From assembly GCF_037113415.1 (NCBI RefSeq), contig NZ_CP146608.1, positions 1,012,501-1,076,500 on the forward strand: a stretch of 64,000 nt of DNA. The letters run 5' to 3'. The notes under the pieces were generated by a model. That model searched no databases. It saw nothing but the letters and a program-made list of their open reading frames with translations, and was not told where the DNA came from. Both the position numbers and the translations under genes were made by a program. The stretch's first letter is position 1; each line of letters begins with the position of its first letter. The DNA is from Devosia sp. XK-2. GTDB lineage: Bacteria; Pseudomonadota; Alphaproteobacteria; Rhizobiales; Devosiaceae. Positions 24,531 through 32,686 of the stretch are shown in pieces.

Positions 24531-24967
24531 TGCAGGATCAAATTGTCGACGCAGCTCGGGCCTGGCTGGGCACGCCCTATCGGCACCGGGCCTCGACGCT
24601 GGGGGCGGGCTGCGACTGCTTGGGATTGCTGCGCGGCGTCTGGCGTAAACTATATGGCGATGAGCCGGCCATTGTGCCGGCCTATCGCGCCAATTGGCGT
24701 GGCCAGGGGCACGACGCAAGCCTGCGCCTGGCGGCCGAGCGATTTCTGATGCCTGCAGCCGGTCCGGGCGAGGCGGGACAGATCGTGCTGTTTCGCCTCG
24801 GCGGGGCCGCCGAGCCGCGCCATTGCGGCATTCTGGTCGCGCCGGACAGGTTCATCCACGCGCAGGAACATCTGGGCGTGGTCGAGGCCAATCTGACGGC
24901 GGCATGGCTGAGCCGGGTGAGCGGGTTCTATTGGTTTCCGGGCAGTAGCACCGATGCGGCAGATTGA
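24527..24967 (+). CDS. GTA NlpC/P60 cell-wall peptidase (gene 14)
   Basis: A 146-residue NlpC/P60 cysteine peptidase. The active-site cysteine lies in GAGCDCLGLLRGVW, and the histidine in EPRHCGILVAPDRFIHAQEH. It opens the peptidoglycan of the recipient cell at the tail tip. The frame opens with GTG ATG (24527/24530) and either codon may be the start; the GTG overlaps the TGA of gene 13. After it comes a 137-base spacer with two palindromes before the megatron gene. Confidence 0.9.
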   Translation: MMQDQIVDAARAWLGTPYRHRASTLGAGCDCLGLLRGVWRKLYGDEPAIVPAYRANWRGQGHDASLRLAAERFLMPAAGPGEAGQIVLFRLGGAAEPRHCGILVAPDRFIHAQEHLGVVEANLTAAWLSRVSGFYWFPGSSTDAAD

Positions 24968-24975
24968 ACCGCGCC

Positions 24976-25063
24976 GCCCTCGGACTTGATCCGAGGGCCA
25001 CTTCGCACCCCAACCAAATTACCAGTGCTTGCGTCGGCGGGCCCTCGGGTGGAGCCCGTGGGC
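24976..25063. repeat. Two REP-like palindromes before the megatron gene
   Basis: The first, 24976-24998, pairs GCCCTCGG with CCGAGGGC around ACTTGAT. The second, 25041-25063, pairs GCCCTCGGG with CCCGTGGGC around TGGAG, with one mismatch. The shared GCCCTCGG core suggests a dispersed intergenic element, a type common in alphaproteobacterial genomes. The hairpins may stabilise or attenuate the transcript between genes 14 and 15. Confidence 0.55.
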
Positions 25064-25104
25064 GGCGCAACGGGTGTTGATGGTTCGAAAAAAGGAACAA
25101 AGAC

Positions 25105-28100
25105 ATGGCCACACTGGCACTATCGGTTGCCGGTCAGTTTGCCGGTGGGCTGCTGGGCGGTCCTATCGGCGCGACCGTTGGGCGGGCGCTTGGCGCCTTG
25201 GCGGGCAGTGCCGTTGATGGGCTGCTGTTCGGCCAGCGGGACCAGGCGGCCGAGGGGCCGCTATTCGACGTCCGGCTGGGGGCGTCGAGCGAAGGCCTGG
25301 CGGTGCCGCGGCTTTATGGCTGGGGGCGCCTTTCGGGCAACATCATCTGGGCGCGCGAGCTGATACGCCATGTCAGCGAAACCGCCGGGTCCAAGGGCCT
25401 GTCACCCGCGCCGGAAGAGAGCGAGGAAATCCTCGCCAGCTTTGCCATCGCCTTCTGTGAGGGCGAGGTGGCGCGTTTGGGGCGGATTTGGGCGGATGGG
25501 CAATTGCTCGATACGCGCGGGCTTAATCTGCGCTTTTATCATGGGGATGAAGACCAGACGCCGGACAGCCTGATCGAGGCCGTTCAGGGCCCGGGCAAGG
25601 CGCCTGCCTATCGCGGGCTCTGCTATCTGGTGGTGGAGAACCTGCCCCTGAGCCGGTTCGGCAACCGCATTCCCCAGCTTTCGGCCGAATTATGCCGCGT
25701 GGTGGGCGATCTGGAGCCGGCCATCCGCGCGGTCACCATCATTCCGGGGGCGACCGAATTCGGCTATGATCCGACGCCGCGCGTGCGCGTGGTGGGACCG
25801 GGGGCGGGCACCAGCGAAAATGCGCATCTGATCGCCGGAACCAGCAATTGGAGCTGGTCGCTCGACGAGCTGCAGGCGCTCTGCCCCAATCTCGAACATG
25901 TTGCGCTGGTGGTGAGCTGGTTTGGCGACGATCTGCGCTGCGGATCCTGCACAATAGCGCCGCGCGTCGAAGGGGCAGATCGCACGATCGAGGGCACGGA
26001 ATGGAGCGTGGGTGGTATCACCCGCGCCACGGCCCAGGTGGTGACCAGCCATGACGGCGGGCCAGCCTATGGCGGCACGCCATCCGATGCATCGGTACGG
26101 GCCGCCATTGCCGATCTCAAGGCGCGCGGTCTCAAGGTGACGCTCTATCCCTTCGTGCTGATGGACATCGCACCGGGCAATGGCCTTGCCGATCCCTATG
26201 GCGGCAGCGAACAGGGGGCCTATCCCTGGCGCGGACGGCTGACCTGTTCACCGGCGCCGGGCCGGCCCGGTTCGCCCGATGGCACGGCCGCCGCCGGCGC
26301 ACAGACTGCCGCCTTTGTGCCCGGCTACCGAGAGATGGTGCTGCACTATGCCCAATTGGCGGCAGTGGCCGGTGGCGTCGATGCCATGCTGATCGGGTCG
26401 GAAATGGTGGCGCTGACCAGTGTGCAGGGAGCGGGCAACAGCTTTCCATTCGTCGAGGCGCTGGTGGACCTGGCCGCAGATGTGCGCGCGATTGTCGGGC
26501 CGGGGACAAAGCTGACCTATGCGGCCGACTGGAGCGAATATTCGGGTTGTCAGAAGGACGGCGCGAAATTCTTCCATCTCGATCCGCTTTGGGCATCGGC
26601 CAATATCGATGCCATTGGTATCGACTGCTACGTGCCGCTGGCCGATTGGCGCGATGGCGAGGCCCATCTTGACCTGGCGCTGGCCGGAACCGGCTATGAG
26701 CTGAACTATCTGGAAGCCAATATTGCCGGCGGCGAGGGCTTCGACTGGTACTATGCCAGCGACGCGGACCGGCGGGCGCAGACCAGAACGCCGATTGCCG
26801 ACGGGGCGTATGGCGAAGCCTGGATATGGCGCTACAAGGATATCGCCGCCTTTTGGGGACAGCAGCATTTCGACCGCCCGGATGGCGTTCGCAGCGCCAC
26901 GCCGACGGCCTGGGTGCCGGGGTCAAAGAAGATATGGCTAACCGAAGTCGGGTGCGGCGCGGTCGACAAGGGAGCCAATCAGCCCAATATTTTCGACGAT
27001 GCCAAAAGCGCCGAAAACGGCCGGCCACACTTTTCGAATGGGACGCCTGACGCTCTGATCCAGCGACAGGTCTTGCGGGCGCATCACCGCCATTGGAACA
27101 ATACGGACGTCAACCCCGCGGGCATGGTCGATACCGGGCGGCTCTATTGCTGGACCTGGGATGCGCGGCCTTTTCCGGCCTTTCCGGCGCAATCGGGCAT
27201 ATGGTCCGATGGGGTCAATCATGCGACGGGCCATTGGTTGACAGGTCGACTGGGCGCACTGGCCAGCGACGAACTGGCCACCACTGTCGCCGCTGAATAT
27301 GCCTGCCCCATCGAGGCCGCGCCGTCCGCACCGTTGATCGGCGGCCTGACCGTTTCAGGGACCGGAACGGCACGCGATCTCATCGAACCCATCCTGGAGC
27401 TGACGGGGCAGACCCTCGCGGCGCGGGAGGACAAGCTGGTGGGCATCGCCCACGGACCGGGCACGGTGACCCATATCGAGCCGGAGACTTTGGCACAGAC
27501 CGAGGCGCCAGTGCTGTCGCGGCGGCGCGGCAACGGCGCGGAAAAACCGACACGTCTCACCTTAGGGCATTTCGACCGCGAGCGCGACTACCTCACAGCG
27601 ACCTCGGCAGCCCTGCGGGCAGGACCGGGTCCGACACTGTCGCAAAGCATGCCGATCGTTTTGGACAATTCGGCCGCCCGCCGGGCTGCCGAACGCCTGC
27701 TCGATCTGCGGTCCGCCGGCGACGACGGGATCGAATTCGCGCTGCCCCCGGACCGGCTGGCGATCGAGCCCGGAGACAGACTGACGCTGACCGGCCTGGC
27801 CGAGCAGCCATTTATGGTCAGCGAAATTCGCGATGGTGCGGTTCGCCGCATATCGGCCATAGCGCTGCGGCGGGGTGACGCTCTGGCTGGCGGTGTCGAG
27901 CGGCCGCGCGGGCAATTACCCATGCCGCTCGCGGCCGTCGCGCCGGCAATTGCGACCGCGCATCTGCCGCCCCCGCCGTCCGATCCGCTGCGGAGCCGGC
28001 TCGTCGTGGGCGCCTATGCAAAACCATGGCCCGGGCGGGTGACGGTTTCCGATGATGCCACCGACGGGGCGCTGGCTGGGCTGGCAAGACCCGCAGCGCT

Positions 28101-28854
28101 CGGACAAACCCTCTCGTCCCTGCTGCTGCCGGGTCAGGAAGGACGCTGGGATCGCGGGCCGGGCCTCGATATCGACCTGTGGTCGGGGCATCTGGCCGAT
28201 ATTGAACCGCTATCGGTTCTTTCCGGCAGCAACCGGCTGATCGTCGAAACTGATGCCGGCGCGTGGGAGGTTCTGGGGTTCGCCTCGGCCGAACTCATCG
28301 GCCCCGGTCAGTACAGGCTAACAAACCTGCTGCGCGGACTCGACGGGTCCGGCCACGCCATAGGTCCGGTATCGATTGGGCGGCGGATCATGGTGTTCGA
28401 CCAGAATACGGGTGCCATCCCGATCGACGCGAGCTGGATCGGAGAGACCAGGAACCTGCGCGTTACAAGCCCGGGCGATGGTGCCGGTCAAGTGCTGCCG
28501 GTAACTCTTGGCATCGCTCCGGCACTGCCAATGGCGCCGGTGCACCTCTCGGGCGTGACGCTTCCTGGTGGCGACATCGTTTTGCGCTGGACGCGCCGCA
28601 GCCGGGCCGATGCCGATGGCTGGGGCATTGGCGAGGCGCCTCTCGAGCACCTGCCGGAGAGTTGGCTGATCGACATTGTCGATGCCGGTCTACCCACCCG
28701 CACGCTCACCTCGGCAGGCACCACCGTCACTTATGGGGCGAGTGAACAGGCAGCCGATTTCGGCGGCCCGGCGAACGATTTTGCATTCACGGTGCGGCAG
28801 GTCAGTCCGGTCTTCGGTGCCGGGCATGCCGGTTTGGGAGAATTTCATGGCTGA
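25105..28854 (+). CDS. GTA megatron / host-recognition tail protein (gene 15)
   Basis: A 1249-residue tail-fibre/baseplate protein. The N-terminus is glycine-rich (GGLLGGPIGATVGRALGALAGSAVDGLLFG), followed by QAAEGPLFDVRLGASSEGLAVPRLYGWGRL, typical of phage tail tip proteins. Residues about 430-730 form the GTA TIM-barrel-like domain (KLTYAADWSEYSGCQ, FHLDPLWASANIDAIGIDCYVPLADWRDG, KKIWLTEVGCGAVDKGANQPN). The last third carries repeated beta domains that probably bind the recipient surface. Length is close to the RcGTA homologue. AAAGGAAC precedes the ATG. The end overlaps the lysozyme gene by eight bases. Confidence 0.92.
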   Translation: MATLALSVAGQFAGGLLGGPIGATVGRALGALAGSAVDGLLFGQRDQAAEGPLFDVRLGASSEGLAVPRLYGWGRLSGNIIWARELIRHVSETAGSKGLSPAPEESEEILASFAIAFCEGEVARLGRIWADGQLLDTRGLNLRFYHGDEDQTPDSLIEAVQGPGKAPAYRGLCYLVVENLPLSRFGNRIPQLSAELCRVVGDLEPAIRAVTIIPGATEFGYDPTPRVRVVGPGAGTSENAHLIAGTSNWSWSLDELQALCPNLEHVALVVSWFGDDLRCGSCTIAPRVEGADRTIEGTEWSVGGITRATAQVVTSHDGGPAYGGTPSDASVRAAIADLKARGLKVTLYPFVLMDIAPGNGLADPYGGSEQGAYPWRGRLTCSPAPGRPGSPDGTAAAGAQTAAFVPGYREMVLHYAQLAAVAGGVDAMLIGSEMVALTSVQGAGNSFPFVEALVDLAADVRAIVGPGTKLTYAADWSEYSGCQKDGAKFFHLDPLWASANIDAIGIDCYVPLADWRDGEAHLDLALAGTGYELNYLEANIAGGEGFDWYYASDADRRAQTRTPIADGAYGEAWIWRYKDIAAFWGQQHFDRPDGVRSATPTAWVPGSKKIWLTEVGCGAVDKGANQPNIFDDAKSAENGRPHFSNGTPDALIQRQVLRAHHRHWNNTDVNPAGMVDTGRLYCWTWDARPFPAFPAQSGIWSDGVNHATGHWLTGRLGALASDELATTVAAEYACPIEAAPSAPLIGGLTVSGTGTARDLIEPILELTGQTLAAREDKLVGIAHGPGTVTHIEPETLAQTEAPVLSRRRGNGAEKPTRLTLGHFDRERDYLTATSAALRAGPGPTLSQSMPIVLDNSAARRAAERLLDLRSAGDDGIEFALPPDRLAIEPGDRLTLTGLAEQPFMVSEIRDGAVRRISAIALRRGDALAGGVERPRGQLPMPLAAVAPAIATAHLPPPPSDPLRSRLVVGAYAKPWPGRVTVSDDATDGALAGLARPAALGQTLSSLLLPGQEGRWDRGPGLDIDLWSGHLADIEPLSVLSGSNRLIVETDAGAWEVLGFASAELIGPGQYRLTNLLRGLDGSGHAIGPVSIGRRIMVFDQNTGAIPIDASWIGETRNLRVTSPGDGAGQVLPVTLGIAPALPMAPVHLSGVTLPGGDIVLRWTRRSRADADGWGIGEAPLEHLPESWLIDIVDAGLPTRTLTSAGTTVTYGASEQAADFGGPANDFAFTVRQVSPVFGAGHAGLGEFHG

Positions 28855-29590
28855 TGCGCGCTTCGAGGCCTGCCTGACACAGATCTTGAGACATGAGGGT
28901 GGATATGTGGACCACCCCGCCGATCCCGGCGGGGCCACCAATATGGGCATAACGCGCAAGACGCTGGCCCGCTGGCGCAACATATCGCCATGGTGGGCGC
29001 TGCCCAAAATCGAAGTCAAGCAACTGGGCAGAGCCGAAGCGGCGGTCATCTATAAGGCTGGATACTGGGACCAGTGCCGGGCCGAGGAGATGCCGCCGGG
29101 CGTCGACCTTGCCATGTTCGACTATGCGGTCAATTCGGGCCCTGACCGGGCCATTCGCGCATTGCAGAGCATTCTTGCCGTGGCGGTGGATGGCCGGGTG
29201 GGGCCGCTGACGCTTGGTGCTTTGGCGCGGCGGGACGCGGCCAAATTGATCGAGGCGCTGTGCGACCGCCGGCTCGGTTTCCTCAAGGCGCTTTCGACTT
29301 TCCCGATTTTTGGGCGCGGCTGGACGGGCCGCGTCGAAACCGTGCGCGCGGCCGCCCTGGCGGAAGCGCCCAAAAGCAGTTCATCAACCTCAGGAGATTG
29401 GATCATGGACATTCTTTCAGGCTACAAGACTTATATCGTTGCCGCCTTCATGCTGCTGGCCGGGCTGGCGCAGATGGCGGGTATCGACCTGCCGGCGCTC
29501 GAAAGCGGCTCGTCCGGCAGCCTGGTGCTGGAAGCCCTGGCGATTCTGTTCCTGCGGCGCGGCCTCAAGGGCGATATCGGGAAAGCCTGA
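28847..29590 (+). CDS. GH108-type lysozyme fused to a membrane segment
   Basis: A 247-residue frame starting at ATG 28847 within the megatron stop region. Residues 1-186 are a complete GH108 muramidase: catalytic glutamate E17 in ILRHEGGYVDHPADPGGATNMGIT, YKAGYWDQCRAEEMPPGVDLAMFDYAVNSGP, and a peptidoglycan-binding C-part (ALQSILAVAVDGRVGPLTL). The last 61 residues (MDILSGYKTYIVAAFMLLAGLAQMAG..., ALAILFLRRGLKGDIGKA) are a small two-helix membrane protein usually encoded separately. Its own ATG at 29405 has AGGAG seven bases upstream, so it may also be made as a free 61-residue protein. Probably lyses the GTA producer cell. There is no secretion signal. Confidence 0.82.
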   Translation: MADARFEACLTQILRHEGGYVDHPADPGGATNMGITRKTLARWRNISPWWALPKIEVKQLGRAEAAVIYKAGYWDQCRAEEMPPGVDLAMFDYAVNSGPDRAIRALQSILAVAVDGRVGPLTLGALARRDAAKLIEALCDRRLGFLKALSTFPIFGRGWTGRVETVRAAALAEAPKSSSSTSGDWIMDILSGYKTYIVAAFMLLAGLAQMAGIDLPALESGSSGSLVLEALAILFLRRGLKGDIGKA

Positions 29591-29666
29591 GGGTAAATGT
29601 GTGGAAATCGGGGGTGCTTTGCCGCATTCATGTCCCATTCAGTTTGCAGCCGCTAATAATCGGCTC

Positions 29667-29966
29667 ATGAAAACGAACGCCCCCAAACCTTCCGCTCCCA
29701 TCGCCCTGGCCCTGGCTTTGGCACTTGCCCTGGCAAGCACTGGCCAGAGTCAGGCCCAGGCCTGCCTCGACAAGCGCCAGATTCAGGAAGCGGTGTCTTC
29801 CGGACAGATTGCGTCGCTCGACACGGTGCTGGCACGCGCGGGCGTGGACGCCGGCTCGGAAATCCTCAATGTTCAGGTGTGTGACGAAGGCGGAGCGCTG
29901 GTATATGTTATCGGTGTACTCAGCCCGGATGGTCAGGCAAAAAATCTGACGCTGAGCGCGCAATAG
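29667..29966 (+). CDS. feuN: FeuN-like small periplasmic protein (PepSY-like)
   Basis: A 99-residue exported protein with a signal peptide of repeated Ala-Leu (IALALALALALASTGQSQAQA) and a mature domain of about 67 residues (CLDKRQIQEAVSSGQIASLDTVLARAGVDAGSEILNVQVCDEGG) that resembles PepSY. It lies 25 bases upstream of a FeuP-like response regulator and a FeuQ-like kinase. In Sinorhizobium meliloti, FeuN is the small periplasmic protein at exactly this place and inhibits signalling through FeuPQ; I assign the name by that synteny and size. Two cysteines could form a disulfide. Confidence 0.65.
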   Translation: MKTNAPKPSAPIALALALALALASTGQSQAQACLDKRQIQEAVSSGQIASLDTVLARAGVDAGSEILNVQVCDEGGALVYVIGVLSPDGQAKNLTLSAQ

Positions 29967-29991
29967 CGGTGAGTCCAGCGGGGGACGGATC

Positions 29992-30651
29992 ATGCGTATT
30001 CTGGTTGTTGAAGACGACGTCAATCTCAATCGGCAGATAAAGGAGGCCCTGACCGAGGCCGGCTATGCCGTTGACGTGGCATTCGACGGGGAAGAGGGGC
30101 ATTTCCTGGGTGACACCGAGCCCTATGACACCATCATCCTCGATATCGGCCTTCCGCAGATGGATGGGCTCTCCGTGCTCGAAGAATGGCGCCGGGCCGG
30201 CAAGACAACACCGGTGCTGCTGCTGACGGCCCGCGACCGCTGGAGCGACAAGGTGCAGGGCATCGACGCCGGCGCCGACGATTATGTGGCCAAGCCATTC
30301 CATATGGAAGAAGTGCTGGCCCGCGTGCGGGCGCTGGTGCGCCGTGCGGCGGGACATGCCAGCAATGAGATCGTCTGTGGTGCCGTGCGCCTGGATGCCC
30401 GCAGCGGCAAGGTAACGGTCGATGGCCAGTCGGTGAAGCTGACGAGCCACGAATTGCGGCTATTGAGCTATCTCATGCACCATAAGGGCAAGGTGATTTC
30501 GCGCACGGAGTTGACCGAACACCTTTACGATCAGGACTTTGACCGCGACAGCAATACGATCGAAGTCTTTGTCGGGCGTCTGCGCAAAAAGCTGCCCGAT
30601 GACTGCATCCAGACCGTGCGCGGACTGGGCTACCAGATCCTTGGGGATTGA
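29992..30651 (+). CDS. feuP: FeuP-like OmpR-family response regulator
   Basis: A 219-residue regulator. The receiver domain has acidic D8/D9, phosphoacceptor D51 (IILDIGLPQMDG) and lysine in DYVAKPF. The winged-helix domain (LTSHELRLLSYLMHHKGKVISRTELTEHLYDQDFDRDSNTIEVFVGRLRKKL) is very close in my memory to rhizobial FeuP, including LYDQDFDRDSNTIEV. FeuP controls osmoadaptation and cyclic glucan export genes (ndvA) in S. meliloti; the target genes here are unknown. It is the middle gene of feuN-feuP-feuQ. Confidence 0.8.
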   Translation: MRILVVEDDVNLNRQIKEALTEAGYAVDVAFDGEEGHFLGDTEPYDTIILDIGLPQMDGLSVLEEWRRAGKTTPVLLLTARDRWSDKVQGIDAGADDYVAKPFHMEEVLARVRALVRRAAGHASNEIVCGAVRLDARSGKVTVDGQSVKLTSHELRLLSYLMHHKGKVISRTELTEHLYDQDFDRDSNTIEVFVGRLRKKLPDDCIQTVRGLGYQILGD

Positions 30652-30693
30652 TCCGCTTGAAGCGTCCCGCGGCTGACATGACAAAGCTCTGAC

Positions 30694-32073
30694 ATGCTGC
30701 GCAAAGGGTCCATCGCTGCATCGCTGTTCTGGCTGTCTGCCGGGTGGCTGGTGCTTGCGCTGGTCACCACCGGTATCCTGCTCACCGATCTCTATTCGCG
30801 CGCGCTCGACACAACGCTGACCGAAACGCTCGACTTCCACGTTGAAAGCCTGGCTGGGGCGCTGCTCGACACCGGCGATCCGCGCGATGCGACCATTGCC
30901 CTTGCCGATCCGCGTTTCGAACGGCCTCGCTCGGGCTGGTACTGGATCATCCGTGGCGAGCAGGGGGAGCTGATCAACCTCTCGACATCGGTGGTCGGTA
31001 TCGATTTGCCCGGCGTCGGCGCCGCGGCCGACACCATGGGCCGCAGCACCGAGGTGATCGACGATCCCTTCGGCACGCAATTGCGCATGGTGGAACGCAC
31101 GGTGAGGCTGGCTGATAGCAGCTACCGCATCACGGTTTCGGGCAATTTGACCGAGATGCTGGAGCTGGTCGCCGATTTCCGGGGGCAGACCTTTATTGTG
31201 CTGGGCGCCGTAGGCGTCATGTTGGCGATCATGAGCGCGATCGTGGCGCGCATTGCATTGCGGCCGATCGCGCGCCTCAGCGGTGCGGTGGAAGCCGTGC
31301 GGGAGGGTGAAAGCGCCGAAGTGTCTGGCAGCTATCCAACCGAGATCGCCCCGCTGGCCGAAGAGGTCAATGAATTGCTGCGCTCCAATGTGCAGATCAT
31401 CGAGCGGGCCCGCAATCAGGTCGGCAATCTGGCTCATGGGCTCAAGACACCCATTGCAGTGCTGCGCAACGAGGCGCATGCGCGCAAGGGCGCGCTGGCC
31501 GATGTGGTGGCCTCCGAGACCGAGAAAATGAGCAATATGGTCTCGACCTATCTCGAAAGGGCGCGGCTTGCAGCCCGCACTTCAGTGGTCGGCAAGAAGG
31601 CCGATGCCACCATGATCATGCTGCGCCTGACGCGCGTGATGCGCAAAATCCACCCCGATGTCACCATCGCTTTTCAGCGGCCCGATGCTTCGCTCCCCTG
31701 GTTCCGGGGCGATGAGGCCGACCTAGAGGAAATGGCGGGCAATCTGCTCGACAATGCCTGCAAATGGTCCAATGGCCAGGTGGGCGTGCGGCTGAGCAGC
31801 GTCCGCAGCGACAAAGGCACCCAACTACTGATGCGTATCGACGACAATGGCCCCGGATTGTCGGAGGCCGACGCGCAAAAAGTGTTGCGTCGCGGCGTCA
31901 GGCTGGATGAGAAAACCCCGGGAACCGGACTGGGACTGGATATCGTCAAGGAACTGGTCGATGTCTATGGCGGTGAGCTTGAGCTCAAGCGCTCGCAACT
32001 GGGCGGATTGCTAGTGGAGCTGAAGCTGCCGACGGCCCGGCTGGGTGGACTCGTCAGGCCGCCCGGAACCTGA
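30694..32073 (+). CDS. feuQ: FeuQ-like sensor histidine kinase
   Basis: A 459-residue membrane kinase: transmembrane segments at about 8-31 and 166-191, a periplasmic sensor of about 130 residues (RPRSGWYWIIRGEQGELINLSTS), a HAMP-like linker, the H-box LAHGLKTPIAVLRNEA with the phosphorylated histidine near residue 248, and an ATP-binding domain with N-box NLLDNACKW, G1 DDNGPGL and G2 GTGLGLDIVKEL. The H-box with HGLKTP places it in the PhoQ/FeuQ subgroup. It starts 42 bases after feuP. The signal in rhizobia is hypo-osmotic, with FeuN modulating it from the periplasm. Confidence 0.8.
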   Translation: MLRKGSIAASLFWLSAGWLVLALVTTGILLTDLYSRALDTTLTETLDFHVESLAGALLDTGDPRDATIALADPRFERPRSGWYWIIRGEQGELINLSTSVVGIDLPGVGAAADTMGRSTEVIDDPFGTQLRMVERTVRLADSSYRITVSGNLTEMLELVADFRGQTFIVLGAVGVMLAIMSAIVARIALRPIARLSGAVEAVREGESAEVSGSYPTEIAPLAEEVNELLRSNVQIIERARNQVGNLAHGLKTPIAVLRNEAHARKGALADVVASETEKMSNMVSTYLERARLAARTSVVGKKADATMIMLRLTRVMRKIHPDVTIAFQRPDASLPWFRGDEADLEEMAGNLLDNACKWSNGQVGVRLSSVRSDKGTQLLMRIDDNGPGLSEADAQKVLRRGVRLDEKTPGTGLGLDIVKELVDVYGGELELKRSQLGGLLVELKLPTARLGGLVRPPGT

Positions 32074-32134
32074 CGCACTTTCGCCGCATTGCGACAACAA
32101 GAACCAATTGAATGCACCAGAGGCCAAATAACCG

Positions 32135-32608
32135 ATGAATCGTATTTCTCTTTTTGCTCTTCCGATTTTCGCCCTGGCCTTGGCCGCCTGTTCGAGCACC
32201 GGCACCACACGGGTCGTGCAGGCGCCGGTCGTCGCTCAGCCCATGGTGACGCAGCCTCTGGTGCCGACCTCCGCGCAAACCGTGCAGACCGCAAAGCTGA
32301 CCACCAGCATTGCCAATGGCTTTGTGGACCCCGCAGCCTTGGCCCTGATGAGCGCCAAGGACTCCAACGAGGCCAATAGCGCCCAGTTCTATGCCCTGCA
32401 GTTCGGTCGTCCCGGTGCGCCGCGCCAATGGGCCGGCGACAAGGGCACAACGGGCTCGGTCGCCGTCGGGCCCTATGTGCGCGTGAACAACCTCGATTGC
32501 CGCGATTTCACCCATACGGTCAAAGTGGGTGGCACGGACTATGTCAAGAAGGGCACCGCCTGCCGCGAAGTGAACGGCAACTGGAACGTGGTCCAGGGCG
32601 CCGCCTGA
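32135..32608 (+). CDS. Surface-antigen-like lipoprotein
   Basis: A 157-residue lipoprotein: signal peptide with lipobox LAAC, lipidated cysteine C19, serine at +2 (outer membrane), and a flexible Val/Gln/Pro-rich linker. The C-terminal domain reads RQWAGDKGTTGSVAVGPYVRVNNLDCRDFTHTVKVGGTDYVKKGTACREVNGNWNVV, the pattern of the 17-kDa surface antigen / RT0821-type domain, whose CRDFTHTV...GTACR is conserved. Structural or envelope role; exact function unknown. It follows feuQ by 61 bases in the same direction. Confidence 0.8.
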   Translation: MNRISLFALPIFALALAACSSTGTTRVVQAPVVAQPMVTQPLVPTSAQTVQTAKLTTSIANGFVDPAALALMSAKDSNEANSAQFYALQFGRPGAPRQWAGDKGTTGSVAVGPYVRVNNLDCRDFTHTVKVGGTDYVKKGTACREVNGNWNVVQGAA

Positions 32609-32686
32609 CAAACGCATTCGGCGTCGGGAAAAGGATTGTTTACCACGGCCCTATAGGGTCGTGACCGATCGTGTTCCCGACCCGAA

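Noticed and set aside
24976-25063. CRISPR-like repeats
   Set aside because: Only two imperfect palindromes of different length with no regular spacer.
14819-29590. Temperate prophage instead of GTA
   Set aside because: No integrase, repressor, excisionase, replication gene or att duplication; short tape measure and gene order fit RcGTA-type elements.
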